A stretch of DNA of 64,000 nt from an uncultured Muribaculaceae bacterium (lineage in GTDB: Bacteria; Bacteroidota; Bacteroidia; Bacteroidales; Muribaculaceae): NCBI GenBank assembly GCA_910587425.1, contig CAJUKU010000001.1:223233-287232 (forward strand), given 5' to 3'. The stretch's first letter is position 1. Every line of letters starts with the position of its first letter. Shown here piece by piece: positions 18,172-26,549 of this stretch. The translations under genes were made by a program, and so were the position numbers. The notes under the pieces were generated by a model. It had not been told where the DNA came from. It saw only the letters and a program-made list of their open reading frames with translations, and searched no databases.

Positions 18172-21060
18172 ATGCAAAGCAAAGGAAAATTAGGAAGCGT
18201 TGTAGCCGGCGTGATAGCCATATTTCTAGTGCTTATCTGCCTGTTCTACATCTCGTTTTCGCTGGTGACGAGCCATCACGAGAAAAAGGCTGAGGCTTAC
18301 GCGCTTACCGAAGCCGGTGAGGCGGGCACACGCTCCGAGGCTTACCGTATGGCTTACAAGAGCTATATCGATTCCATCTCTAAAGAGAACGTTTATCTCG
18401 GTTACACCTTCAACGAGGTACAGAAGCTCGGCGTAGGGCTCGGTCTTGACCTTAAGGGCGGTATGAACGTCACACTCCAGGTATCCGTACCCGACATTCT
18501 CCGCTCCATGGCTAACGCCGAGGGCAATCCCTACTTCGAGACTGCGCTCCACAACACTGACTCCGTGGTGCGCGCCACACGCAGCAACGACTACGTAGCC
18601 CTCTTCTGCAACGAATACAAGAAGCTCGACCCCCAGGGCGACCTCTCGGTCGTGTTCAAGGATCAGGTGAAGCGTGGCGAGTCGCCCGAAGCTGTTGAGC
18701 GTGCGCTCAAGCAGGAGGTGAAAGACCGCGTCAGCAGCTCCACCAACGTGCTCCGCAACCGTATCGACCAGTTCGGTGTCGTATCACCCAACATCCAGGA
18801 GCTTGAGAAGGACGGACAGATCCTCCTCGAACTTCCCGGCGTGAAGGAGCATGACCGTGTGCGTGAGCTCCTCAAATCATCGGCTAACCTCGAATTCTAC
18901 GAGACAATGCCCCTGAGCGACTTCCAGGCTCAGCTCGCACAGCTCGACGGAACACTCCGTGCCGACACTACCGGCAACGGACGTGGTCTCTTCGACTACT
19001 TCCTTCAGGTTGGCAACCCCTACAACGCTATCGTAGTTGGTAGCACAACCGCTGCCAACCGCGCTGCCATCGATTCCATCGTGGCATCACCCGCGGCACG
19101 CCGCCTCCTCCCCAACAATCTCCGTCTCGCATGGGAGGTTAAGCCCGAGACAATCGAGACCACCGACACTCTCACAGGCCGTAAGCGCCGCATCGACCTC
19201 TACACACTCGTAGCCCTCAAGACCGCCAACGGCAAGCCCGCACTCAGCGGCGACGTTGTTACCGCTGCATCTTCCGAATTCGACCAGATGCAGGGCGGCA
19301 ACTACGTGGCTATGACCATGAAGCCCGATGCAGCCCGCCAGTGGGCACGCATCACCGCTGCCAACATCGAAAAGCAGGTAGCCATCGTACTCGATAATCA
19401 GGTATATTCCGCTCCCCGCGTCAACAGCGTGATCGAGGGCGGTCGCTCAACGATCACCGGTCAGTTCACCACCGACGAGGCTAAGGACCTTGCCAACGTG
19501 CTCAAGTCAGGTAAGATGGCGGCTAAGGTCGACATCATCTCCGACACTGTGATCGGTCCCTCGCTCGGTCAGCAGGCTATCGAGGACGGATTCATGTCGT
19601 TCGTAGTGGCACTCGTGCTCCTCATGATCTTCATGATGGCTTTCTATGGCGTAATTCCCGGACTCATCGCCAACCTCGGACTCATATTCAACATCTTCTT
19701 CACATTTGGTATCCTCGCATCATTCCAGGCTGTGCTCACACTCTCCGGTATCGCCGGTATCGTGCTCGCGCTCGGTATGGCTGTCGACGCCAACGTGCTC
19801 ATCTTCGAGCGCACCAAGGAGGAGCTCCGTGCAGGAAAGAACACCCGCATGGCTATAGCCGACGGTTACAGCAATGCCTTCTCAGCGATCTTCGACTCCA
19901 ACCTCACATCAATCATCACCGGTGTAATCCTGCTCCTCTTCGGAACAGGTCCTATCAAGGGATTCGCCACCACACTCATCATCGGTATCATCTGCTCGTT
20001 CTTCACGGCTGTATATCTCACACGCCTTGTGTTCATCATGGGTGAGAAGTCTAAGACTTTCCAGTCGCTCACATTCACCACACCCCTGTCGCGCAAGATG
20101 TTCACCGACACCCACATCGACTTCCTCGGCAAGCGTCGCACCAGCTTCGTTGTCTGCGGAATCATCATTGTTGTGATGCTTGTCAGCTTCTGCTGGCGCG
20201 GTCTCAGCCAGGGTATCGACTTCTCCGGCGGTCGCAACTACGTGGTTCAGTTCGACCACCCCGTGAAGACACACGAGCTCCAGGCACAGCTCGCGCCCCT
20301 CTTCGACGGTGCACAGGTTTCTGTAATCACCATCGACGACGACACCAAAGTACGCATCTCGACCAACTACAAGATCAACTCCGAAGACGAGAACATCGAC
20401 AACGAGATCACCGAGATACTCTACAACGGACTCAAGAGCGAGATCGGCGACATGTCAATGACCGACTTCTCCACAACCAACGAGAACATCGGCATCATGA
20501 GCTCGCAAAAAGTAGGACCTACAGTGGCTAACGACATGCGCACAGCTGCCGTTATCGCAGTCCTCCTCTCGCTCCTCGCCATGTTCCTCTACATCCTGAT
20601 CCGTTTCCGCAACATCGCGTTCTCATTCGGTGCGCTCGCTGCCGTGGCATTCACAGCCTTCACCATCGTAGGCTTCTACTCACTCTTCTACGCCACATTC
20701 CCCTTCGCGATGGAAATCGACCAGACATTCATTGCCGCGATCCTCACAGTCATCGGTTATCAGATCAACGACACCGTGGTGGTATTCGACCGTGTGCGTG
20801 AGAATGTAGGACTCTATCCCAAGCAGGACTTCTTCAAGACCATCAACAGCTCGATCAACTCAACACTCGGTCGAACCGTGATGACATCAGCATCTACACT
20901 GCTTGTGCTCCTCTGCATATTCATCCTTGGTGGCGATGCCATCCGCTCGTTCACCTTCGCGATGATATTCGGTGTGGTTATCGGCACACTCGCCACAATA
21001 TTCGTGGCTGCCCCTGTAGCCTACATCACCGAGACCCGCCGCAGCACCAAGAAAGCCTGA
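18172..21060 (+). CDS. secDF: Protein translocase subunit SecDF (fusion)
   Basis: 962 residues joining SecD and SecF, as is typical of Bacteroidetes. The SecD half has a first membrane segment at residues 10-35, the LGLDLKGGMNV motif near residue 90, a large periplasmic region with LRNRIDQFGV, and the membrane block starting SLGQQAIEDGF with AMAVDANVLIFERTKEE. The SecF half starts near residue 640 and contains QGIDFSGGRNYVV and the block with IGYQINDTVVVFDRVREN. The protein uses the proton gradient to pull exported proteins across the inner membrane, together with SecYEG. A strong terminator follows at 21127. Confidence 0.97.
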   Translation: MQSKGKLGSVVAGVIAIFLVLICLFYISFSLVTSHHEKKAEAYALTEAGEAGTRSEAYRMAYKSYIDSISKENVYLGYTFNEVQKLGVGLGLDLKGGMNVTLQVSVPDILRSMANAEGNPYFETALHNTDSVVRATRSNDYVALFCNEYKKLDPQGDLSVVFKDQVKRGESPEAVERALKQEVKDRVSSSTNVLRNRIDQFGVVSPNIQELEKDGQILLELPGVKEHDRVRELLKSSANLEFYETMPLSDFQAQLAQLDGTLRADTTGNGRGLFDYFLQVGNPYNAIVVGSTTAANRAAIDSIVASPAARRLLPNNLRLAWEVKPETIETTDTLTGRKRRIDLYTLVALKTANGKPALSGDVVTAASSEFDQMQGGNYVAMTMKPDAARQWARITAANIEKQVAIVLDNQVYSAPRVNSVIEGGRSTITGQFTTDEAKDLANVLKSGKMAAKVDIISDTVIGPSLGQQAIEDGFMSFVVALVLLMIFMMAFYGVIPGLIANLGLIFNIFFTFGILASFQAVLTLSGIAGIVLALGMAVDANVLIFERTKEELRAGKNTRMAIADGYSNAFSAIFDSNLTSIITGVILLLFGTGPIKGFATTLIIGIICSFFTAVYLTRLVFIMGEKSKTFQSLTFTTPLSRKMFTDTHIDFLGKRRTSFVVCGIIIVVMLVSFCWRGLSQGIDFSGGRNYVVQFDHPVKTHELQAQLAPLFDGAQVSVITIDDDTKVRISTNYKINSEDENIDNEITEILYNGLKSEIGDMSMTDFSTTNENIGIMSSQKVGPTVANDMRTAAVIAVLLSLLAMFLYILIRFRNIAFSFGALAAVAFTAFTIVGFYSLFYATFPFAMEIDQTFIAAILTVIGYQINDTVVVFDRVRENVGLYPKQDFFKTINSSINSTLGRTVMTSASTLLVLLCIFILGGDAIRSFTFAMIFGVVIGTLATIFVAAPVAYITETRRSTKKA

Positions 21061-21126
21061 CGCCCCGGCAACCGAATCTGACATCAAGGGAACCGCGACT
21101 ATACTCCGCGTCAACCCCTCATCCCA

Positions 21127-21160
21127 AAAGCCTCGCCGCCACCCGCGGCGAGGCTTTCTT
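21127..21160 (+). terminator. Terminator after secDF
   Basis: AAAGCCTCGCCGC (21127-21139) pairs perfectly with GCGGCGAGGCTTT (21145-21157) around CACCC, followed by CTT. It lies 66 bp after the secDF stop and should separate secDF from what follows. Confidence 0.8.
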
Positions 21161-21187
21161 CATCCCAACCAAAGCACACCCTCCCTG

Positions 21188-21237
21188 AGTACTGGGCGGA
21201 GACATATTTTCAGCTCCCGCTGAAAATTGTCTCCGTA
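21188..21237. repeat. 50-bp imperfect palindrome, copy 2
   Basis: Starts TGAGTACTGGGCGGAGACAT and ends AATTGTCTCCG. CGGAGACATATTTTCAGC is nearly complementary to GCTGAAAATTGTCTCCG around TCCC, a better palindrome than the copy at 3769-3818. The two copies have equal length and conserved ends while the loops differ. Confidence 0.7.
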
Positions 21238-21308
21238 GTAACCCCCTCCCCGTTTATTCGCCTTATTAGCCCTATTTACCCTATCACAATAGGCATCCCA
21301 GGCGTGCA

Positions 21309-21433
21309 GGATTTGTGTCAGAATGTTCCGGCGGTAGGCGCCGGAGGGTGAGGCTGAGGGAGCGTACTGTCGTACGTGACCGATGCCGAATCCCTGCGGC
21401 AACGCCCCGCCGGAGCCATTATCACGCAAATCC
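21309..21433. other. Long structured palindrome with conserved 30-nt core, copy 2
   Basis: Nested complementary arms: GGATTTG (21309-21315) with CAAATCC (21427-21433); TCCGGCGG (21327-21334) with CCGCCGGA (21407-21414); GGCG (21337-21340) with CGCC (21403-21406). The core 21356-21385 is GAGGGAGCGTA, CTGTCG, TACGTGACCGATG, in which GTAC pairs with GTAC around TGTC. The arms share no obvious sequence with copy 1 at 17892-18007, but the fold and core are the same. No coding frame was seen here. Confidence 0.75.
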
Positions 21434-21505
21434 TATAATTGTCCGAACCCATTTGCGGCTCCTCGTCACTCGGCAGGAAGCAATGGAGGGCGCCGGGAGC
21501 GCCGC

Positions 21506-21548
21506 AAAACGCCACGCTATAGATCGGTCATCGTAGCGTGGCGTTTTT
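21506..21548 (+). terminator. Terminator-like hairpin downstream of structured element copy 2
   Basis: AAAACGCCACGCTA (21506-21519) pairs perfectly with TAGCGTGGCGTTTT (21534-21547), followed by one more T. secDF already has its own terminator, so this hairpin would end a transcript that starts within the preceding 350 bp, which has no gene but holds the structured palindrome. Confidence 0.65.
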
Positions 21549-21590
21549 CATATCAACATCTCGGGTATTGCCTGTTTGAAACCGAAATAG

Positions 21591-21598
21591 TAACTTTG
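21591..21598 (+). promoter_or_regulatory. -7 box TAACTTTG upstream of the KdsD-like gene
   Basis: TAACTTTGC matches TAnnTTTG exactly, 26 nt before the ATG at 21625. It comes directly after the terminator-like hairpin at 21506-21548, so the downstream genes probably form their own transcription unit. Confidence 0.6.
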
Positions 21599-21624
21599 CA
21601 CTAAGTAAACGAACAACAGCGCTC

Positions 21625-22227
21625 ATGGATATCAAACAGACAATGCAGCAAATCATTGACGCCGAAAGCAACGCCGTCAGCCGAATCCCCTGGACCGACG
21701 ATTACAATCGCGCCGTCAGCCTAATCGTTGAGCGCGTAAGCCGTAACGGAGGGAAACTCGTCACATCCGGCATGGGCAAGGCCGGGCAGATAGCCATGAA
21801 TATTGCCACCACATTCTCCTCCACTGGCATTCCGGCGGTCAACCTGCACCCGAGCGAGGCGCAGCACGGCGACCTCGGCGTGCTACAGCCCGCCGACGTG
21901 CTCCTGCTCGTCTCCAACTCCGGACGCACCACAGAGATAGTGCAGCTCATGGAACTTGCCGACGGACTGTTCGACTCACACATCCCAGTGATTGTCATTA
22001 CAGGCAATCCCGACAGCCCGCTCGCAAACCGTGCCGACGCCACCCTTCTCACCGGTGGAGCGCCGGAAGTCTGCCCCCTCGGACTGACCCCCACCACATC
22101 GACGACACTCATGACCGTGATCGGCGACATACTGGTGGTAAACGTCATGCAGCAGACCGGCTTCACAAAAGCCGAATATGCAAAGCGCCACCACGGAGGA
22201 TACCTTGGCAAAAAATCACGCACCTGA
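21625..22227 (+). CDS. SIS domain sugar-phosphate isomerase (KdsD/arabinose-5-phosphate isomerase type)
   Basis: 200 residues forming one SIS domain: TSGMGKAGQIAMNIATTFSS (phosphosugar-binding start), HPSEAQHGDLG, LLVSNSGRTTEI, ITGNPDSPLA, and the KdsD-type ending HHGGYLGKK. The two CBS domains of E. coli KdsD are absent, as in other short Bacteroidetes versions. The likely reaction is interconversion of ribulose 5-phosphate and arabinose 5-phosphate, the first step to Kdo. It is followed 38 bp later by a PfkB-like gene, so both may act on related sugars. Confidence 0.85.
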   Translation: MDIKQTMQQIIDAESNAVSRIPWTDDYNRAVSLIVERVSRNGGKLVTSGMGKAGQIAMNIATTFSSTGIPAVNLHPSEAQHGDLGVLQPADVLLLVSNSGRTTEIVQLMELADGLFDSHIPVIVITGNPDSPLANRADATLLTGGAPEVCPLGLTPTTSTTLMTVIGDILVVNVMQQTGFTKAEYAKRHHGGYLGKKSRT

Positions 22228-22264
22228 CCGCGAAAAATACACAACTCTTCATCTTGCTTCGAAA

Positions 22265-23146
22265 GTGAGAAAAATCATTATCATCGGCGAGTGTACGCTC
22301 GACCTAATATTCCCTGCCGACATAAATGCCGACAGTCTGCAGATCAAGGCGGTGCCTGGCGGACGGTTGCTCAACACGGCGATTCTGCTCGGCGATCATG
22401 GCAAAAACGTGACGTTCGTGGGCGATGCCGCACGCGACCGCACCGGCGATTTCCTTATCAATACACTCCGCCGCCATAACGTCGCCACAACTTCTATCGA
22501 CAGATTCACCGACGGAGTCACCGCAACCAACATCCGTTTCCCCGAAAGCGGCGATGCCGCGACCGTATGCGTACGCGACTATCCCACCGAACGCTTCGAT
22601 GTCGTATGGCCGCGCATCGATCCTGACGACATAGTCGTGTTCGGAACATACTTCGCTATCGACGAACGCGTACGCCCGCAGATGCTCGACCTGCTGGCAC
22701 ACGCCGCCGAGCGCGACGCACTCATAGTGTATCTCCCGGGATTCCTGCCGCAACAGGCACCACGGATCACACGCGTCATGCCCACCATACTCGAGAATCT
22801 CGAGCTCGCGCAGCTGACTGTCGCACGTCCGACCGACCTCACCACCATTTTCGGGGGCGGAGAAGACTGCGATGCCGCATACCATCGCCACATAGAGTTC
22901 TATTGCCCGACAATGGCAGATGTCGATATGGAGTCCTCCACACTTACACTCTATCACCGCCAGGCGAAAATAGAGCGCCGTCTGGAAGTCAGCGGCGAGA
23001 CACTGCACCGTGCGGCGGCAGCCATTGCCGGACTCATCGAATCGCTGATAGAACTAAACATAACACGCCACTCACTCGCCACATTGTCACCGGAACGGAC
23101 GGCTGAGATCGCCACGGTGGCAGCTGATAAGGCATCTAAATTCTGA
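22265..23146 (+). CDS. PfkB/ribokinase-like protein with altered C-terminal signature
   Basis: The start is set at the GTG at 22265 because the protein then begins VRKIIIIGECTLDLIF, as family members do. The ATG at 22178 is in frame but would overlap the upstream gene by 50 bp. About 293 residues. The N-terminal half is canonical: PGGRLLNTAILLGDHGKNVTFVG (residues 30-50 or so) and the beta-strand lid. The second PfkB signature, normally DTxGAGD with the catalytic Asp, is not found; the equivalent place reads EVSGETLHRAAAAIAG. Either a Glu replaces the base or kinase activity is lost. The natural substrate is unknown. Confidence 0.75.
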   Translation: MRKIIIIGECTLDLIFPADINADSLQIKAVPGGRLLNTAILLGDHGKNVTFVGDAARDRTGDFLINTLRRHNVATTSIDRFTDGVTATNIRFPESGDAATVCVRDYPTERFDVVWPRIDPDDIVVFGTYFAIDERVRPQMLDLLAHAAERDALIVYLPGFLPQQAPRITRVMPTILENLELAQLTVARPTDLTTIFGGGEDCDAAYHRHIEFYCPTMADVDMESSTLTLYHRQAKIERRLEVSGETLHRAAAAIAGLIESLIELNITRHSLATLSPERTAEIATVAADKASKF

Positions 23147-23150
23147 GCGC

Positions 23151-24179
23151 ATGTTCTCCGGATTGAACACACCACCACTCACACCACTGAGACTACCGGT
23201 CACCGCCGACATATCGGTGGTGAGCCGCATGGAGCAGGAGATAACCACTGAATCCGAGCTCCGACATGCAATCGCGCGCATGCCGTTCAACGCCGCCTAC
23301 GATTACATCCGCCATGTAGCATACAGTATGGCTGACGACGGACATGCCGACGTGGCAATCGACCGTATCGAGGCATTTGATGCCATCGCCACACGCCGTG
23401 GACAGGAGGAAGGCGCGCTCCTTGACATACATGCCGCAGTCATGCAGACTCTTGCAGGAACGCGCCTGCTCGCCAACGATATCGACGGTGCCATGGCTGA
23501 TGCTGCGGCTGCCCTCACACTCCTCTCGCAATCACCTAAACGCAAAGATGAGCCATTCCTGAGCGTACTTGGCGTACTACTCCACGACATAGCCATAATC
23601 CACTCATTGCGCGGCGAATACCGCCAGGCGGAGCGCGACATCGAGAAATCTTTGAAAGTACTCGCGCGGCTCGCCAAATTCTGGCCGGAACGCTACACCG
23701 ACGCCCACATGCTCGCCATGAGCGCATCGACACGCATCTGCCACTCCTGTGATCATCAGGCAGAGATGCTGCGCCGCTACAGCGATGAGACCGACGGATA
23801 TATGGAGCGTCTGAAAAACGGCGACCGCACGGCAGCCGACGCTCTTATCGACTCACTGACCGCCGAGGGACTGACATTCGCCCGCATGGGGAAGCACCGC
23901 GATGCCGTGCAGTATTTCACACGTGCGCTGAAACTGCTGTCGCAGTCGGAGGCAGAGTTCTCTCTCCGCCAGCTTCATCTCTCCGTGGCACTCGGGGAAT
24001 CATTGCTCACCATCCGCGCCACACGCGAGAAAGGGGTACACCTGCTCAACACCATGCTCCACAAAGCCACACGCCTGCAGGACGACAATGTCTACCGGCA
24101 CATCCTCGACACACTGGCGAATGCCGACACCGGGTCGCTCGATATCCTCGGCATCTGGCACAAGATATTCCCACGCTGA
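23151..24179 (+). CDS. TPR-like helical repeat protein, function unknown
   Basis: 342 residues (or 316 if the ATG at 23229 is used), almost entirely helical. Pairs of amphipathic helices such as LHDIAIIHSLRGEYRQAERDIEKSLKVL and EGLTFARMGKHRDAVQYFTRALKLL fit the TPR pattern. No signal peptide or catalytic motif is visible, so it is probably a cytoplasmic scaffold. It lies 4 bp after the PfkB-like gene and 24 bp before ribH, in the same direction. Confidence 0.75.
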   Translation: MFSGLNTPPLTPLRLPVTADISVVSRMEQEITTESELRHAIARMPFNAAYDYIRHVAYSMADDGHADVAIDRIEAFDAIATRRGQEEGALLDIHAAVMQTLAGTRLLANDIDGAMADAAAALTLLSQSPKRKDEPFLSVLGVLLHDIAIIHSLRGEYRQAERDIEKSLKVLARLAKFWPERYTDAHMLAMSASTRICHSCDHQAEMLRRYSDETDGYMERLKNGDRTAADALIDSLTAEGLTFARMGKHRDAVQYFTRALKLLSQSEAEFSLRQLHLSVALGESLLTIRATREKGVHLLNTMLHKATRLQDDNVYRHILDTLANADTGSLDILGIWHKIFPR

Positions 24180-24203
24180 CAACAATCACCATCATCATAA
24201 ACC

Positions 24204-24677
24204 ATGTCAACCTCTACACCCACAACCGAAATACCCCGCGTAAACAACGCACGCGTGGCTATCGCCGTCGCCGACTGGAACGGACACATCACCTCACGTC
24301 TCCTCGAAGGGGCATTGACCGAACTTGCCGTCCACGGATTCGAGCGGCAGATGATAGGAGTGTTCCACGTACCAGGAGCCGTCGAGCTAACACATGCCGC
24401 AGCATCAATCGCACGACAGGGAGTTTATGACGCGATAATCGTCTTCGGATGTGTGGTTCGTGGCGACACCCCGCACTTCGACTATGTCTGCCAGAGCGTT
24501 ACACAAGGAATCACACAACTCAATCTCGGCACTACCCCGGTTATATTCGGAGTGCTCACGGTCGAGAATGAGCAACAGGCGCTCGACCGCTGCGGTGGAC
24601 CTGCCGGGCACAAGGGCACAGAGGCTGCCGACGCGGCTATCTGCATGATCGACTTTGACCGCACACTTGGTGTCTGA
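24204..24677 (+). CDS. ribH: 6,7-dimethyl-8-ribityllumazine synthase
   Basis: 157 residues, the usual length. It shows the substrate-binding VADWNGHITSRLLEGA, the loop VPGAVELTHAA, the signature GCVVRGDTPHFDYVCQ with the catalytic His, and the pocket PVIFGVLTVENEQQALDR. It condenses the ribityl-pyrimidine with dihydroxybutanone phosphate in the penultimate step of riboflavin synthesis and normally assembles as a 60-mer or pentamer. No other rib gene is in the window. Confidence 0.96.
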   Translation: MSTSTPTTEIPRVNNARVAIAVADWNGHITSRLLEGALTELAVHGFERQMIGVFHVPGAVELTHAAASIARQGVYDAIIVFGCVVRGDTPHFDYVCQSVTQGITQLNLGTTPVIFGVLTVENEQQALDRCGGPAGHKGTEAADAAICMIDFDRTLGV

Positions 24678-24683
24678 ACGGCG

Positions 24684-25127
24684 ATGAGCACCGGAAAAGG
24701 GACAGCCGACAAAGCACCGCATTTCGAGATGGTGATGCGCGTGCGCGATTACGAGGTCGATGTGCAGGGCATTGTGAACAACGCCAACTACCTGCATTAT
24801 CTCGAGCATACACGCCATGAGTTTTGCCGCGAGGCAGGTGTATCCTTTGCCAGTATGCACGCCGACGGCATAGACCCGGTGCTCCGCCATGTCGACATAA
24901 CCTACATCAACCCACTGACGCTCGGCGAGCAGATGCGCAGCTGTCTCACACTCTCACGACGTGGCGCACGCTTCATGTTCCACCAGCAGATCTTCGGCTA
25001 TCCTGATAACCGACCCGTTGTCGACGCGCAGGTAACCGTGGTCTGCCTTGAGAACGGACGCCTTACCCGAGGCGATTCACTTGCCGAAGCATTCAAAGCA
25101 TATCTCTCCGACGATGAATGCACCTGA
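24684..25127 (+). CDS. Acyl-CoA thioesterase, hotdog fold (YbgC/FadM family)
   Basis: 147 residues. The 4-hydroxybenzoyl-CoA-thioesterase motif is clear: RVRDYEVDVQGIVNNANYLHYLEHTRHEF, with the catalytic Asp in the DVQG position. The strand HVDITYINPLTLGEQM completes the hotdog. Such enzymes hydrolyse fatty or aromatic acyl-CoA thioesters; substrate unknown. It begins 6 bp after ribH and overlaps the start of dprA by 14 bp, pointing to translational coupling. Confidence 0.88.
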   Translation: MSTGKGTADKAPHFEMVMRVRDYEVDVQGIVNNANYLHYLEHTRHEFCREAGVSFASMHADGIDPVLRHVDITYINPLTLGEQMRSCLTLSRRGARFMFHQQIFGYPDNRPVVDAQVTVVCLENGRLTRGDSLAEAFKAYLSDDECT

Positions 25128-26235
25128 CACATCAATCCCCCACCGCATAGCATTCGCATCATTGCGGGGCATCACCTCGGCACTCGCCGATCAGATTCTC
25201 GCCCGCATCGGATCTGAGGAGGCTTTCTTTGCCGCGACTGAGCGGCAGCTCTCAGCCATGATGGGGTTCTCCAACAAAATCTTCGGTGCAGACTACCGCA
25301 ATGCACTTTTAGAAAAGGCGGAACACGAGTCACACTTCATCGACGACAAAGGCATCTCACCGCTTTATTACAGCGATGACAATTACCCAGCACGGCTGCG
25401 CGAGTGTCCCGACGCGCCACTGATGCTCTACACCCTCGGCAAATGTGACCTTAACGATGCTATAACAATAGCCATTGTAGGCACACGCCATGCCACCCCC
25501 TACGGACTGGAGTTTACCGCCGACCTCGTAAACTCACTCGCCGCACAAGTCGACCATCCGGTGATAATAGTCAGCGGACTCGCTTTCGGCATCGACATAG
25601 CCGCACACCGTGCCGCTATACGCGCCGGACTGCCCACTGTCGCGGTACTCGCCCATGGACTGAACACAATCTATCCCGCATCGCACCGTTCCACGGCATC
25701 GGAGATAGCCCGGGGATGCGGAATGCTCGTCACCGACTACACGACCTCCGCACCGGTGACAAAACACAACTTCCTGGCAAGAAACCGTATCGTTGCCGGA
25801 CTGTGCGACTGCACTATGATCGTGGAAAGCGCTGAAAAAGGGGGCGCCATGGCTACGGCACGCATCGCCTCCGAATACGGACGCGATGTGTTCGCACTGC
25901 CGGGACGCATAGCCGACCCATACAGTGCCGGATGCAACACCCTTATCGCACGCAATGTGGCGGCACTCGTCACTTCGCCCGACGATATTATCGACAGCAT
26001 GCGCTGGCAGCGTAAGCCCACAGAGGCTACACAACAGTCACTGTTCCCCGAACTTTCCGAGGAGGAGACCGCCGTGATGGATTATCTTTACGAGCACGGC
26101 GAGGCTCGCCTTAACTCACTGAGCATAGCGCTCAACATAAATATCGGGCGCCTTACCGGTCTGATGATCGAACTCGAGTTCAAACATCTCGTCACTCCGT
26201 TCCCCGGTGCGCTGTACCGTCCATCGCGTATCTGA
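25114..26235 (+). CDS. dprA: DNA-processing protein DprA (Smf)
   Basis: 373 residues from the ATG at 25114; an upstream in-frame ATG at 25048 lies deep inside the thioesterase gene and is rejected. The Rossmann-like core shows IAIVGTRHATPYG, VSGLAFGIDIAAHRAA, HGLNTIYPASHR, FLARNRIVAGL and GGAMATARIASEYGRDVFALPG. A C-terminal winged-helix domain (about residues 310-373) follows. DprA loads RecA onto incoming single-stranded DNA during natural transformation. It is widespread, also in bacteria not known to be competent. Confidence 0.95.
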   Translation: MNAPDTSIPHRIAFASLRGITSALADQILARIGSEEAFFAATERQLSAMMGFSNKIFGADYRNALLEKAEHESHFIDDKGISPLYYSDDNYPARLRECPDAPLMLYTLGKCDLNDAITIAIVGTRHATPYGLEFTADLVNSLAAQVDHPVIIVSGLAFGIDIAAHRAAIRAGLPTVAVLAHGLNTIYPASHRSTASEIARGCGMLVTDYTTSAPVTKHNFLARNRIVAGLCDCTMIVESAEKGGAMATARIASEYGRDVFALPGRIADPYSAGCNTLIARNVAALVTSPDDIIDSMRWQRKPTEATQQSLFPELSEEETAVMDYLYEHGEARLNSLSIALNINIGRLTGLMIELEFKHLVTPFPGALYRPSRI

Positions 26236-26339
26236 CACATCACAACTTATAACGGCTATCGGCAGAATCTATAGCCAACCCCCTCACACCGCTGTATGAT
26301 TTCGTTCCTTTGCACCCGCAAAACGAAAACATACTTATC

Positions 26340-26549
26340 ATGACACTGACCACACCGCTTGTCACCTGGGGATGCATAGCCGCCCTGTTCGTGACCATAA
26401 TCATTGTGAGGCTCATCCGCACCGCATTGCGCTGCTCCGCATCCCGTCACAGCATTATAGAATTATGCTCCGAGCGTGAGGAATTTTTCATACCCGGCGA
26501 TCCCGACCCGAAACGCACAGAGGATTATGAAGATTTCGACGACCTCTGA
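26340..26549 (+). CDS. Small single-span membrane protein
   Basis: 69 residues from the ATG at 26340; a TTG at 26310 is in frame but sits in what looks like the -7 region (TTCCTTTGC). One hydrophobic segment (LVTWGCIAALFVTIIIVRLI) is followed by a basic stretch and an acidic tail ending EDYEDFDDL. No family was recognised. Its last 23 bp overlap the first ThrE gene, so it may be co-translated with the exporter; an accessory role is only inference. Confidence 0.55.
   Translation: MTLTTPLVTWGCIAALFVTIIIVRLIRTALRCSASRHSIIELCSEREEFFIPGDPDPKRTEDYEDFDDL

Noticed and set aside
22178..22264. ATG start for the PfkB-like gene at 22178
   Set aside because: It would overlap the KdsD-like gene by 50 bp and add 29 residues not seen in the family; the GTG at 22265 gives the usual N-terminus. 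Not fully excluded.
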